Notes under the pieces: model-generated
What the model was told of the DNA's origin: nothing
The model's input: only the letters and a program-made list of their open reading frames with translations
Database searches by the model: none
DNA from: Neopestalotiopsis rosae
Taxonomy: Eukaryota; Ascomycota; Sordariomycetes; Amphisphaeriales; Sporocadaceae
DNA length: 64,000 bases
Reading direction: 5' to 3'
Assembly (NCBI GenBank): GCA_023078685.1
Contig: JALGAS010000001.1
Span: forward strand, 8,184,001-8,248,000
Shown here: positions 1 through 12,007 of the stretch, in pieces
Layout of the letters: each line of letters opens with the position of its first letter
Position numbering within the stretch: position 1 is the stretch's first letter
Made by a program: the position numbers and the translations under genes

Positions 1-304
1 TCCAGCCGGGCAGCCGGGGTGAGCGGCTCTTCGCCGTGCGGGATCGTGTCACAGCAGCTTGGCAAGGGACCTCTTGAGAGGTTTCCCTTTACTGGTGGAA
101 CCAGATCTTCGTATAGATCAGCCACTACAAGACCATTCTAGAATAAGGATGAGTAATGATAGACTTGGGATCCCTGTTCAGGGTCCTACTTCTGCCGCAC
201 GTACTGTTGTTCAGTCTGGTCGACACTATAGACATGCATGAAGTAATAGGGTTGTTTTGCGGACCAACGTGGGGTTAAGAGGTGATTCACTTGAGCTCTC
301 GGGA

Positions 305-312
305 TATATAAA
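305..312 (+). promoter_or_regulatory. TATA box of the CVNH gene
   Basis: A clear TATATAAA lies about 105 bases upstream of the CVNH start codon. It is followed by a pyrimidine-rich leader ending in CAACC/ACAA just before the ATG, a common arrangement in highly expressed fungal genes. Role inferred from position and sequence only. Confidence 0.6.
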
Positions 313-416
313 GAGGCATTGTTCTCGTATTTTCAGTTCTGTCCATATTCTTCTCTCATCCTCATACACATCACTTCAAACTACTTATCACATCTCCCAC
401 CCAAACACAAACCACA

Positions 417-920
417 ATGGCTGGAAACTTCTTTGCTACTGCCGAGGGACTCCGTCTTGAGGACAACCACTTCCTCAGAGGTCGCCTCCAGAGAATCGAC
501 GGCGAGTGGGTTGACACTGAGATCAACCTGAACGAGCACATTGGAAACGCCGACGGTATGTTCTCAGGTTTACCAGGCTGCTAAACCATGACTAACATGA
601 TGCATTTCAGGACACTTTGAGTGGAACAGCTCCGGCTTTGCCGACTCCGCCGAGGACATCTACCTCTCCATCGAGGGCACCGGTCCCGTCGCCGTGCTCC
701 GTGCCAGACTCCGTCGTGAGGACGGCGAGTGGGAGAGCCGTGACCTCAACCTGAGCGAGCGTCTCGCCAACAACGACGGCCAGTTCCACGTAAGTAACCT
801 TTATTGCCCTGCAAAATCTGATGAGCAATTGCTAACTTTGACTGTCACAGTGGAGTAAGTTACTTCCAAAGTCAACTGATCTGAAAGCCTCCGAGAAACT
901 AACAGTGCAATGTAGCCTAA
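417..920 (+). CDS. Cyanovirin-N homology (CVNH) domain protein
   Basis: Small sugar-binding lectin-type protein of the CVNH family, probably cytosolic because no signal peptide is seen. Exon 1 is 417-555 and exon 2 is 611-789, joined in phase (GAC G|GA). The translation shows the two tandem CVNH repeats. The first ends in an L-x-E-H-I-G-N-x-D-G-x-F-E-W segment and the second in the parallel L-S-E-R-L-x-N-N-D-G-x-F-H. The start is the first ATG after the leader, with an ACAATGG context. The 3' end is unresolved. Splicing from 789 to 906 gives a short tail and stop at 920 (about 110 aa, the usual family length). Splicing to 851 restores a Trp matching repeat 1 but then stays open to 1132. Family assignment is firm; the last exon is not. 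Confidence 0.82.
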
Positions 921-2103
921 ATTTATACCCACAAAGCGATTTGATTCAGGATCTATTTGGTAGGACAAACCATGCTGTACTATCAAGGACCAAAGATAAA
1001 CAAGCCAATGTCTCAATAAAAGATTGCCATTGCCTTGTACAAGAAGTTTTGTCCCTCTCATGTTGTGACTGTGAATACATGTCAGCTGTTGATCGGTTTC
1101 ATTTCGAATTTGATACGGTAGACGTCTTCTAAAGCGGGGCATTTTGATATTCTAGACTCGGATACGTTGGATTGTAGAGATGTTGCTATCAATTATCTCA
1201 CGCTATACTGCCGTACAAAAGACTGACTCGATCATTTTCACTATTGCAAGTTTCGACTCCAAATGATCTGTCTAAATTCAACCGCTGCCGTGACTGTTTG
1301 AAGACTCCTGCAGTCAATTCTCCAAGTTCTCAACGTTGTGGAATGCCAACAACCCCTCATGAGATCATACCTCTGACATGTACAGCTCTACACGTTTCTA
1401 GGAGTATACGTGTTCGTTTCGGGTTGCTCGTAAGGTCCATAAATACGGATCCACTGGTGAGGTAATTCCCGTGGGCTATGTTGTCGTGATATAGTTTTGC
1501 GGTTCCGCACAACTGGCATTGTCTCCACAATTTAGACTGCTCGCCCCCTAGTTGACTGTGTTCCTGCGTGCAGGTCGAGGCGAGGCGAGATGCGGTCAAC
1601 CCCATATTGCAATCTCCATCGGTTACTGATTAGTGTACTGTGTCGGTCATAGGATACAAAGTCAAAAGGGGCAGCTGGTAAGTACTGATTCCTGATGTCA
1701 TAAGATCACTCGGAAGCTTTCCTATGGTTTGATGAGGACAGAAGCTTGATCCTCTCGGTGGCTGAAATTCTAACATTTGAGAATCGAGAGTTGAGCTTTC
1801 TTCGGACACCTGGACGTGGATCTAATCAATTACCAAATAGGGCACCAGCGAACAGCATGACATACTACAATAAATGCATCAGAGTGTACAGGTTTGTTCC
1901 CAGCACGAGTGCTCGAGCGAAAGCAAGTGACTGTTCGCTATAGAAGTTCAAAATGATTAAAATTCACCAGTAATCAGCCTGTTGGACGATGCAGCATTCT
2001 TCCTAACAACAAAGAGTGGACGCGATCAGCAGAGACATGTACTTCGGCTGCCCGCACCGGCGAAAGACTAGCCAATGGGAGATACCACTGTGACTATTTC
2101 GAT
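921..2103. other. Intergenic stretch, no gene seen
   Basis: Only short unsupported open frames are present, with no family resemblance. The first 200 bases may still belong to the CVNH 3' exon or untranslated region, because one splice choice keeps the frame open to 1132. Confidence 0.5.
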
Positions 2104-3683
2104 CTATCTCAGTTTTGCCTTGACAAGCAACGGTTTGAGACAGGCTACCGCTGGTGAGAAATCGGCTTCTAGATATGCCTTCGGATCTGCTAATTCAAGC
2201 TAAAATTGGACCATTAGCGTTCGAGCACCAAGCCTTGCAAAAGAACATGTGAGTAACTTACCTCAAACTTCATTAGCAATGCAGGCAGCACCTTCTTCAT
2301 CTGCATTATGGCAACATTCTGACCTAAGCAAACGCGACGACCGCGACTGAAGCCCATGTGCGTCGCCTCCATCCGCCTCAGCGCGTCCGGATCCGACGTA
2401 AGCCAGCGCTCCGGACGATAGATGTTGGCATCGTTACCATATATCCCCGTGTTCTGATGCACGGCAGATGGCAGACAACCCACGCTGGTGCCTTCTGGGA
2501 AGAACATGCCGGCAATAGTGGCACCTCCAGCAGGCACGAGGCGCTCCATCGGCCAAGTCGGGGTGGGAAATACACGCATACTCTCCCGGATGACGGCGTT
2601 GAGGTACGGCAACTTGCTGACCTCGGAATTGGAGGGAATTTCGGGAAGCTTGGCTTGCGATAGCTCGTCCCGCAGGGCCTTGAGAGCGGCCGGGTTCTTC
2701 AGAAGATTATAAATGGCCGCCGTGACTGTCGTGGCGGTCGTATCGCCAGCACCGGAGATGGTGGACATGAGCATTCCCACAACTCCGGAAGTAGTAAGTG
2801 CCTCGGGATGGTCTTTGCTCGCTTCCAGAAATCGATGGAGGAGGTCTACATGCTCGGTACCGTCTTTTCCCTGGCTAGATCTCATTTTCAATTTCTGGAC
2901 TGCGGCTGTTGCCATGCTTGAAGGGGCACGCTTTTGTCGCATGGCTAATGGGTTGCGGTACACTAATCTCTCCAGACCTGGGATGGATGACCACCAACCC
3001 CAGTGATTGAAGCGATCGCGGATCAGTTGAATTGAGCCGCCCACATCGGCTTCCACCTCGAGGCACCCTAGAGGCTCGCCAAAGGAAAAACGCCCTGCAG
3101 CATCCATGGTATAATGTAGAACCATTGACGAGAGATCAAATACCGACTTCTTCTCGACTATTTCGAGAAGCTCAACAATGGTGGTATCGATCCACGGTTC
3201 ATAATCCAGAACAGCAGTAGGAGTGAATGCGTTGGCGACAGACCTTCGTAGTGCGCCGTGGCGACCCTCATCAGCGGTGCTCACCAGACTGGGAACCTCT
3301 TTACCGTTCTGTATTCCAACCAACACCTTGTACGAATCTGCCTGTAAGCTGTGTTAGAATGGAAATAAAGAACAGACGAAACAATATTCCGATATCGTTA
3401 CCGTAATAAATCCTGCTCGACTCCCATAGACAACATTGATAATTTCAGGGTCGTTGATGCTGATGCTCCGCACTCCGTATCTGACGATCGGACCACATTT
3501 GGAGTGCAAATCAATCAATTTCTGCCTCAGCTTGCCATTATACTGCATGTAAGCCCGCCAAAGATCGGTGGTGCCAGCAAGGAAAGGCCCAGGTGCTTTA
3601 CTGAGTTTTAACCAATTAATGAATAAGTGAACACAGATAAGAGCGGCTGCAAACACGGCCCAGGACGCAATCGTCGATGCCAT
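2104..3683 (-). CDS. Cytochrome P450, pisatin-demethylase-like
   Basis: Membrane-anchored haem monooxygenase of the microsomal fungal type; substrate unknown. Three exons (3402-3683, 2262-3341, 2104-2199), all joined in phase 0, give 485 aa. Residues ~5-25 form a hydrophobic ER anchor followed by the proline-rich APGPF hinge. The I-helix oxygen-binding motif reads GAGDTTAT, the K-helix ExxR is ESMR, PERW follows, and the haem loop is FSRGRRVCLG with the Cys ligand. The last exon supplies a typical LADP-containing C terminus and is easily missed because it is only 96 bases. It stands alone, with no co-directional neighbour within 2 kb on either side. Family certain; the pisatin-demethylase-like (CYP57/CYP68-type) assignment rests on overall pattern. 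Confidence 0.92.
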
Positions 3684-4708
3684 ATTGTATAGACTTTACT
3701 CGATGGGAGAGAGTTGTGTTACAAATGCTGTCAGACGACATAGGCATTGCCAGAATAAATGCGCTCGTCCACTTGGAGTTGAGTGGCAAGGCATGCGCAC
3801 ATATTTCTGCTCTTTAAGACTACATGCTGGCGCATCAGCACTACGACTCCCTGGATATAAGACAGGCAAGTAAACCCCTCTTCTTGCGGGCTAGGAGCTG
3901 GTTTAAGAATCCTACAATATGCTTTGCCTAATTAACAGGCTTACATCTGGTGCACGGTCGTCTCCAGTTCCATCTGATTATCCCCTCTGCAGAGCTACTC
4001 AAGCTTAGCAGTGAGTCTATATATCACCTTGTATGTGCCAAAGTATGACGTTGAGGAATGCAAATGAAGAACAAAGTCTGTTTTCGCTCTCTCCCTCACA
4101 CAAATGCATGAGCATTCTCAGCCTGTCGCTCTAATCATGCGGTATTCAGATTGCTTTGCATACTATTCCGCATATGACGAAAACATGCTGACATCATATT
4201 ATAGCTCAAGCAGATCTTTGAAGCGGCCGCGCTGGGATAACAGCCGAGGTTGGAGGTGTTTGTCTATCTCCTGCTTGGCGCTGTCGATTGAGCATTCAAA
4301 TGTTCTCAGCGTAGTTCGTCTATTCCTGGTACAAACACATGATGATTCCGCGCAAAGACGAATCAATGTATCTTACAATGTTGACACCCATACAACGTTG
4401 AAAATGATATACTCAAGTAAAGAGGAAGAAAACCTTCGGAGAGGATTACTACCAACGTAAGGTATTCGAACCTAGTGCACTTCAAAGTTCGTGCCACTAG
4501 CTCTGCAATTTGGTCGCACATGAAAGATCAGTGGCGCTAGTAGCCCGCGCCCAACCCTTGCCAACTAACCAAATTGTCAACCAAATTGTCCACGCACAAT
4601 TTTTTGCAACAACGCCAAATTCGCATTCTGAGAGCCAGTGTCGAAGAAAGTTGGAATGAAACAGTAACACCAACTTCACGATGCGGATATTCGTAAAGCA
4701 AAAATAAG
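3684..4708. other. Intergenic stretch upstream of the P450
   Basis: Holds the upstream region of the minus-strand P450 and the 3' flank of tRNA-Ser. An open frame at 4104-4460 (118 codons) has no recognisable family and composition like non-coding sequence, so I do not call it. Confidence 0.5.
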
Positions 4709-4824
4709 CGACATTGGCCTGATTCGAACAGACGCTCCCGAAGGAACAAGATCACAGAAGATCAGCGAAACATAGGAACACTGTTATTCTAGTCTTGCGC
4801 ATTAGACCACTCTGCCACAATGCC
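4709..4824 (-). tRNA. tRNA-Ser(AGA) with intron
   Basis: Reads as a type II tRNA on the minus strand. A 7-bp acceptor stem (GGCATTG with CAATGTC), a D-arm containing the A-box TGGCAGAGTGG, anticodon stem CAAGA/TCTTG with loop CTAGAAA (anticodon AGA), an extra arm of about 13 nt, and T-arm GTCTG-TTCGAAT-CAGGC are all present. A 34-nt intron lies after position 37, the canonical place, and contains a TCT that can pair with the anticodon. Five Ts directly downstream form the Pol III terminator. Mature length is about 82 nt. Some stem pairs are G-T, so reduced function cannot be excluded. Confidence 0.82.
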
Positions 4825-6114
4825 TTGTGATTGGATGATATGATTTTTCGTTAAATAGCAACATGAACAAATCATTAACTAGGGACCACTGGAGACTTCA
4901 GACCCGCCTGGCTCTCAATATGGATAACAGACTGGCGTCGGAACCTACCGTGAACTATTAAGCAAGCTCATGGAATATTGTTACTACATGCCTATCATTA
5001 TAAAGCAGAAGGGGAAATCGACAACCTGTCTTAATGTCAGGAGATGTGCCACCATACCAAAGATGACTACTTACCTACCCTTGAACGTTCTGTGGCCATA
5101 CAGATGTCACCTCCACGTGCCGCTATTGTACCGTTTGGCAGCTCCTTCAAGAGAAGCAGGTTAACAATGGCCATAGCGACGATGCCAACGTCAATCTCAA
5201 TGCCACTGGGGTCCTCGGTGCGTAGGAAACTTGAGCAAGCATTGAAGTCGTGGCCAAATTTGCAGAAGCTTGGCTGGGTATCAATATGGGTGTACTCTGT
5301 AGCATCAAGTCTGGTGGAACCTGGTCACGTTAGCGCCGTCAGAACAACTTTACCTGGTCCTTTGTCTGAACGAGGCCAGCCTGCCGTCCGAGAATCGACC
5401 ATGCTCGCAAAGCTCGGTGCTATTGACTTTTAATGGTCGTATCTGAGGCGTTATTGCGGCGCGGTCCCGACCCGGGCTTAGGCCGATTGTACCATTTCAG
5501 CTCTCAGCCAACACAAGTCATATCGACGTACGATGTATATTGTATAATAGGTAACCACATGCTCATAGTCCGAATACCTGGGCATTGAGTCTCATATTTG
5601 AATGGCTTCAAGCAAAACTTTCACTGTATATTGAATCTGATGTTTTTCCTGTGCTTTCTTGCATGGACCCCAAGCAGCAATACTCCTAGGCGTACCCGCC
5701 CAGCGCTTATGAGACCCGCGTTCGTGACTTGATTGGTGCAGGCCCTTGTCGAGTGACGATAACGCACTCTTGTGATGTGAACCAGCTTGACTCGTCCAGC
5801 GTGATTTAAGCTCATTTCTGTTGGAGATTCCTCGAAGCGGGTAGAGAAGGCATTCTTCTTGCAAATCTCGCGCCTCGGGTGGATAGCTTCCTTGTCAGTA
5901 GACAGGGGTCTCCCTCGAGCATTACAAAAATGCCACCAACAGTCCAAGTGCAGAAGCCACTGATAGGAGTGGTAGAGCTCGCGACCGACTGAAATATTTT
6001 CCTGTCAACGTTCGTGAGCACCTTTGAGGCCTTTTCTTTTTTATACCTTTTGTCATTCTTCTTGATGTTGGCTTGCCTTGTACTTAAGGATCGGACGACA
6101 AAATTAGTCTGATA
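4825..6114. other. Intergenic stretch, no supported gene
   Basis: Contains several overlapping small frames with no recognisable domain. A minus-strand frame at about 5110-5330 is open for roughly 75 codons and looks somewhat protein-like, but it lacks a start, splice context and family, so it may be a relic. Confidence 0.4.
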
Positions 6115-7160
6115 ATGGCGCTCATCACTTGCGAGAGCATCGTATTGTCGCTTCTCCTTTTTGCTAGAAGCTGCGCTTCACAGTCCACTGCAATGACTAC
6201 CTATACAAGCTCGAATTTCATAGGCTACTACATATCACCTGACGGGCAAGGTGAGTCTATTATATTGAAAGAAATACATATTCTTGAGGGCTGACTCCTG
6301 CCCAATTATATATGCAGCCGAGACGCTCAATGCTGGTAACGCGTGGACGACATCCGGGACATTTGCAGGCGATTGTGACAGCGACAGCTCAACGTGCAGC
6401 TTAGCAACGGCGTGCCTGTCAGAGACGCTCTACTTCAACAACGAGGAGAAGCTATCATGGTGAGCTTGACTTGAAGCCACTTGGAGATGGTACAGTCGTT
6501 CGGCCATGATTTTTAACATCTCGTGTAGCACGGGCGGCCTGTCTTGCGTCACATTCACTATTTTTCAAACTTCGCCTAATGGCTGGCCATCTGCCACGAA
6601 TTATGGTTGTCGGTTAGCATGGTCGGCAAACACTGTGTATAAAGAACTGGCAACAACCACGGCCGTCTCGACGGGTAAGGCTGTATAAGTTTGCTGTTTG
6701 ACTTCGTTACTGATCGGTAAAAAAAACAATGATAGGTTCAACATTGATACTAGGAAGTGCATCGACGGAGGCGACCCCTACGTCAACTACGACAACGTCA
6801 ACCGTTGTCTCATCATCTCCGACTTCTACAAATAGCAGCGATGGCTCAATAAGCAGCAACGATAGCTCTTCGAGTAAAGCTTGGATCGCCGGAGCTGTAC
6901 TAGGACCTGTCGCAGCTCTCACAATCGTTGCAGTAGCATTGTACTTTATCAGAAAACATAGACGCACAGCGCTAGGCCAAGCCGGAGCTCAGGATACCAA
7001 TCAGGGGATGAGATATTTGGACCATCACGGGTATGCAAAACCGGAGTTGGATGCTACAATGACAACCTCGCATCAGTATGTTCCTGCAGAATTAGATGCT
7101 AGCATTCATCACTCGGCTCATACATCGACCATCGCCCGATCTCCGGTTGAACTTTCGTAA
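6115..7160 (+). CDS. Single-pass membrane protein with Ser/Thr-rich stalk
   Basis: Unnamed fungal surface protein; function not recognised. Four exons (6115-6250, 6318-6459, 6529-6674, 6736-7160) with closing phases give 282 aa. Order of parts: a signal peptide (MALITCESIVLSLLLFARSC start), an extracellular region with about seven cysteines, a Ser/Thr-rich stalk suited to O-glycosylation, one hydrophobic helix (AWIAGAVLGPVAALTIVAVA), a basic stop-transfer RKHRR and a cytosolic tail of about 75 residues. This architecture resembles fungal Mid2/WSC-like wall-stress sensors and the many uncharacterised receptor-like proteins with the AGAVLGP helix. The ectodomain has no clear WSC signature, so sensing is only an inference from architecture. 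Confidence 0.8.
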
Positions 7161-7974
7161 GAATTTTGATTTCATGAGGGGTGCAAACAGATGGCACAGG
7201 TAGCAGATCAAAAAAGCCAAGCACTCAAGTGACGACAAAGCTGGCTATCAAAAAAAAAGCAAATACATCAAAATTACTTGCAATATAAGACCTGAAAAGA
7301 TAATAATGATCTCTCAGAGACAACTTGGAACACGCAGATCTGAGTATGATTGTATATGCTAGAGACATTAACTACCTAAGCAACAGTCTACCTCGAATGG
7401 ATAACGAATCTCTGACGCCAATGGAGTTCAAGGTTCCCGGACATACCCGCGATTAGGCCATCACCAAAATCATCCTTCACTGGCGGGCAGAGACACCGCG
7501 CATACTTCAGTCCTTGATAATCGTCGCCGCTTCCCAACACCTACCTTTCCTTAAGATGGTTTATTGAATTCTTTAATTCTTCCAGTTGCTGGCCATCAGA
7601 CATGACTCAACACTGGATCGCCTCGAGCACCTCAACTTGTCAATGATCCCCACATCACGCGGCCCAAATTCATGGACACACACTGGTCTTGAGCGCCTTA
7701 TGGTAATAGATATGCAATAATGCTCGTCTAAAGAGTGTATAAATGCTCCATTGAATGATAGTGGCAAGCGGTCTTGACATGATGTCCGACCTTCCCCTCT
7801 TCTTCCTTGGACCGGAAATCTGGAGAGCAACCGATTCAGATGTCCAAGAATCACAGAGAAACAGTATGTCCACCGAATCTTAATACCTAGTCGTATTTCC
7901 AAATGAAATTATTCCGTAAGGACAACGATGAACTCAACAAGCGTACTCCGTGGAAGACACAGCGAGGGGATCTC
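7161..7974. other. Intergenic stretch between convergent genes
   Basis: 3' flanks of two convergent genes, with A-rich runs near 7250-7270. The minus-strand frames at 7573-7902 show no domain and are probably chance. Confidence 0.5.
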
Positions 7975-8375
7975 TTATCGACCAGGGCATCGGACATAGC
8001 CCGAGTTCGATCGGTCGCAAGGTGCTCCATCTCCCCTGATACGCAGATGAGTCAGAAAACAACCGATGACTGTAAAAGAGGGATACATGGCTTGACTTAC
8101 GCGCCAGACTGAGCTGTACATTTGCCCTCGCTGCAGTCATAGTTGAAGAGCCCGATCTTGCAAGAAGTCCCATTGCATTCCTTTTTCGATTCACGTTAGA
8201 AGCATCCAGCGAAACTTGGGCCTCATGTATAAGCACTCACACCACAATCAGCATTCAGAGAATCGCACTGGCGCTTTTCCAGGTTTCCGGCGGAAACCCC
8301 AGCTTCCGTGGCAGGAGCTGCAAGGCCCAAAGTGGCACTAATAGCTAAAATGGAGAGGGTATGGAAGAACTTCAT
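7975..8375 (-). CDS. Small secreted cysteine-rich protein
   Basis: Effector-like or antimicrobial-type secreted peptide; exact family not recognised. Three exons (8241-8375, 8101-8180, 7975-8035) give 91 aa. Residues 1-20 form a signal peptide ending in GLAAPA. A propeptide follows, with a Lys-Arg at 34-35 that would be cut by Kex2. The mature part of about 56 residues carries eight cysteines (37, 44, 47, 52, 61, 66, 78, 88), enough for four disulfides. The third-exon acceptor was chosen because it adds the GDGAPC segment and two more cysteines before a stop; the alternative acceptor upstream yields a Cys-poor tail. A TATA box lies about 130 bases upstream. Its exons are too short to show as long open frames. 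Other options include a hydrophobin-unrelated defensin-like peptide. Confidence 0.75.
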
Positions 8376-9402
8376 CTTGAGAATTGTATTGTAGCAGAAT
8401 TATTGCAGCTACGAGTGAAGTTGAATAAATATGAGGCTGGGTAGATTTGAATGCTGTAGAATCGATGAGGATATTGAGATTTCATGGTGCGAATTGAGTA
8501 CCGTATTTATACAAATCCCCAAGCTACTCAAGGCCGACTCTTATGTTGTCGTAGATGCTAAGAGTGACAACACGTAATCCTCTACTGGCTCGTATATTGT
8601 GCCAATTTTATCAGCAGACTGCGCAAATCCCACATAATGCTTATGAGAAAGTTCCTTCATATATGTAGATTTCGTTTGCGTGCTGGGTATTATGGGTCAA
8701 TGTAAACCTCTTTTGTGTTTGCTAACGTGATGTAGGCTGTCGATCAGGTCTTGGCGGTTGCACTGCGGTTATGTAGGCAGCGCCAGACGCAGGGCTGATC
8801 TACGTTTTGCCTAGATCTATTCATGGTAGTGCTGGGTTGAATGCTTACATCGTGACAAAGAGTAATCGTATAAACCAAATGATGGACGCTACAATGCCAT
8901 TCTGACACTTGAGGTGACCCATAGTCAGCAGACCGGCAGTGCAAATATCCATTCTTGGACTGCCGGATTGATGTTCGGACAGGCAACAGCCAGTCGGACC
9001 CCAGTGTCATATGTTCTTACTCGATCAACACTTCTCTTCCGATACTTTCTTGCATTCGTACACAGTCATCAATGTTCAAGAAATCGTGCTATTACTTAGA
9101 GAGTCAAGTAAGACGAATCATAACCGTGCTGCTTCGGCACCAAATCTCGCCATATCACAGAGCCCAATCGACGAGAGGATTGTTGGTGGTAGGTAAGCTA
9201 CTAATTCTTGAATATTGGCATTCATACTCGTACTTGCGATTGCCGCCATGATGTGGTCACCAGAACGAAACTGCCAAGGAGGAGGTTTAGTATTGCTACT
9301 GCCGTCGTGATAAAACAGAGGGAAAAAGAGTATGTCATTACCACGAAGAACGGTTAAAACCTGCCCCTCACAAAAGCGGCGCATTTGTATTATTGGGCGG
9401 TG
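8376..9402. other. Upstream region of the secreted Cys-rich gene
   Basis: Beyond the TATA box I see no gene or RNA. Several frames of 60-100 codons overlap on both strands without any recognisable protein. Confidence 0.45.
8504..8511 (-). promoter_or_regulatory. TATA box of the secreted Cys-rich gene
   Basis: TATAAATA on the minus strand, about 130 bases upstream of the ATG at 8375. Spacing fits a fungal core promoter. Functional role is inferred. Confidence 0.5.
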
Positions 9403-10484
9403 TTACGGGTGTACTTGGACAGAACTAGAAGGAATACTAATAACCTGTATCATCTGGTCGCTTGGTCCAAATATTCTGGACCGTCTATTACTTTGAGTCC
9501 TTTGATGCGAATTAGAGTCGCCTCTACGCATCGCAAAATGAAAGATGGAGGAGGATTTGGCCTTGTCATGACGCCATGATTTCTGATGAGGATGACCAAG
9601 GTATACGTCATTCATCAAGGCTTTGGTTTGGGCGTCTTCTACGCACGCTGCCACTATCTTGTCAAAGCTGTGGAGGTCCCCTGAATCTGGCAGTCTGGTC
9701 AGTTGCTGCATCAATTCCAGTATCTTTTTTCTCGAGAATGAGTGTTGAGGTGCACTAGATTTGGACCTCTTACAGTGGTTGTGCATATGGACTAATGGAA
9801 CAGACATGTTGATGCTCCTCCTTCATCTGTGCTCAACGATACCTGGGTCTTCAGTGACGCGCGAAATCCCGCTCCGGAATCCCTTGACAAGTCTTTTGCT
9901 TCCCCAACGGATTGCTTGAAGTGATCAACATTAAGACTTTGTAGAGCTTCTATGATCTTGGAGCAAGTGTCGAAAAGACTATTTACCCCTTTCGAAGGCA
10001 TAAGTTTCTGGCCATTCAACAGCGTGGCGTTGCCACTTGGCTTGGAACTTCAACAAATGCTCATTCCGAACCAAGTCATTCACGAAACTCTAACTTTTGA
10101 ACATAGGCGACAGGACTTCTAGAAACATTCATAGTTTGTATGGCGTTGTTGATCAACTGCCACGCAGGAGAACCCTGATTACATTCATCCAAGCATCCGC
10201 TAAAGAGTTTCCAGTAAAATCTCCAGGCGCTTTGTCGATCCTTATACTATCTGTTTCTAGATTGTGACCTAAGGGGCAGCTTTTGGTCTTAATCCCGGGC
10301 AAGTTTGTCCTTGGCGCCTCCGAAAAATCGGTCCCTTGTCCGCAAGCGGCCGTTGAGTTCAAGCTGGTCGTCAGGTTGGAACAGTCGCCACTAGTCTGAC
10401 AGTGCTGCCCGAGTCTAGACCCATTGATTTCGTAGACGAATGCTCGTTTTCCTGCAAAGAATTCGACAAGCTTGACGAGGCAAA
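9403..10484 (-). pseudogene. Unrecognised protein-like relic
   Basis: On the minus strand, protein-like segments occur in succession but in different frames. An acceptor TTTGCAG near 10460 leads into a segment with four cysteines spaced as in secreted proteins (GQHC, GDC, AAC, KSC). Further down come a helical segment around 9900-10000 and another around 9640-9720. They do not join through convincing introns, and stops separate them. I do not recognise a family. Either an old, decayed gene for a secreted protein or a gene with unusual splicing; chance remains possible. Confidence 0.28.
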
Positions 10485-12007
10485 CCGAAGGATCATAAGC
10501 CAGATATCAAGAATGTGCACACCGAGGGTGCACCTGGAGTCATGAAGCCTCGAAGCAGATTGCGACTACGACTGGCCCCGAGGATCATCAAAGATTGTTT
10601 GTGAAATTTTAACGTCGGAAGCGGACGTAGACTTGAATCTGACCCAATATAGCTAAGAATTAGGAATCTAGGTTTGGTTCCCGCGTCACATCTCCGAAGT
10701 TGTCAGTTCGTTTTCTTAGGCCATCGACCAAAATTCCTGTATGAGGAAGTGGCTGCAGCGCATTGTCAAGTAGTCGAAAAAGGAGTGATGCCATTAAGCA
10801 TGTGTGGCATGATTCAAGGTTGAGCAATGTCATGGTGTACAAGCCAATGCACCTCCGGGACTGTCCTCTACACGTGTCTGCCATTTGATAAGCTTATATC
10901 GGACTGAGATATACGGTTGGTAGTATTCAACACCTCTGAAAACGACAGGGACCTTTTGTGAATATGGGGGATTCGATCGCTATTTGTACCCCGATACGAT
11001 GACCCCACAAAACAACTTGTCAGGATAACGAGTGTGTTATATATGTTTCGGAGCATTGAAATGGAAGATGATGAGCAAAAACTCTCCGATTAACCGAAGC
11101 CACGAGAAGACGCACAGAAGAAATGCGATTGGGTGCCAAGCAACTGGACCACAAGCACCCTTGTCCTGGGCCGGGACCCCTTTTCCCCCACCCCGGCGCT
11201 GAACTTCCGTACGTTCCGGGCTACTGCTACTCCAGCCTGCCAACTTACACATAGCGGGGACGTCAATGGCGAGCACTACTTCACCTAGCGTAGCGCAGTT
11301 GCGACGCCAATGGGCTACAAGTCCTCTAAAATGTATTAGTGAACTCTATTGTCCGGATCGAACTTTTATTCTTACCAAGGAGAGCAAAAGAATGCGCTGG
11401 CCTAGACCTAGAACATTGCTCCTTCATCACGACCGCACGTTGGCTGGGATGGTCTTCTGCAGGCCCTGACTTCTTCTTGTAAAGCAACTTGGACTTTGCG
11501 TTTGTGCGCGTGTCGGCGGCAGGCATTGACGGCAAGCGATTCGGGCGCGGATCATGTCAATACTACGGCACGAATACCAGGCACCTCGGCACCCCGCACC
11601 GCACGCACGCGCCCCTGATCGTCCTGCGCGACAGATCCTAAAACCAGAGTACCAACGTTGCTAGGCCGCAAACCCACAACAAATGGACAGGAACAGACCT
11701 TTAACAGCGGCTGCTAAGCGGCCGCGCTCCGATGTAGGGTTCATGGGTGCAATGCTTTGATGAGCGCAATCATGGTTCGGTGGAGATCGTTAGCACCTTT
11801 GACAGCATGAAAAGTCGACGTCCAGCCACTCACAAGGTGCAAACAAGCCATGACTCGAAAAATCCCTTGATTTGGTTACCTGGGAAGTTTGCACCCGGCG
11901 ACTATACTACTGTATATATCCCCACACGAGTTCGTTCGACATCAGTCTTCTCGAAGTGCGAGAAACACCACTCGTCATGCTGTGTGGCCGCCATATCGCA
12001 CACAGCC
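10485..12007. other. Intergenic stretch, no gene seen
   Basis: Contains a locally GC-rich patch around 11540-11640 and the upstream region of the next gene. An in-frame extension of that gene back to 11747 exists but is judged leader. No domain is recognisable in either strand. Confidence 0.45.

Noticed and set aside
4104..4460. 118-codon plus-strand frame
   Set aside because: No recognisable domain, signal or codon bias; treated as chance.
4441..4500. GGTTCGAATACC box-B-like sequence on the minus strand suggesting another tRNA
   Set aside because: The T-stem does not pair and no acceptor or anticodon stem fits.
5108..5330. Protein-like minus-strand frame containing KELPNGTIAARGG
   Set aside because: No start codon, splice context or recognised family; at most a relic.
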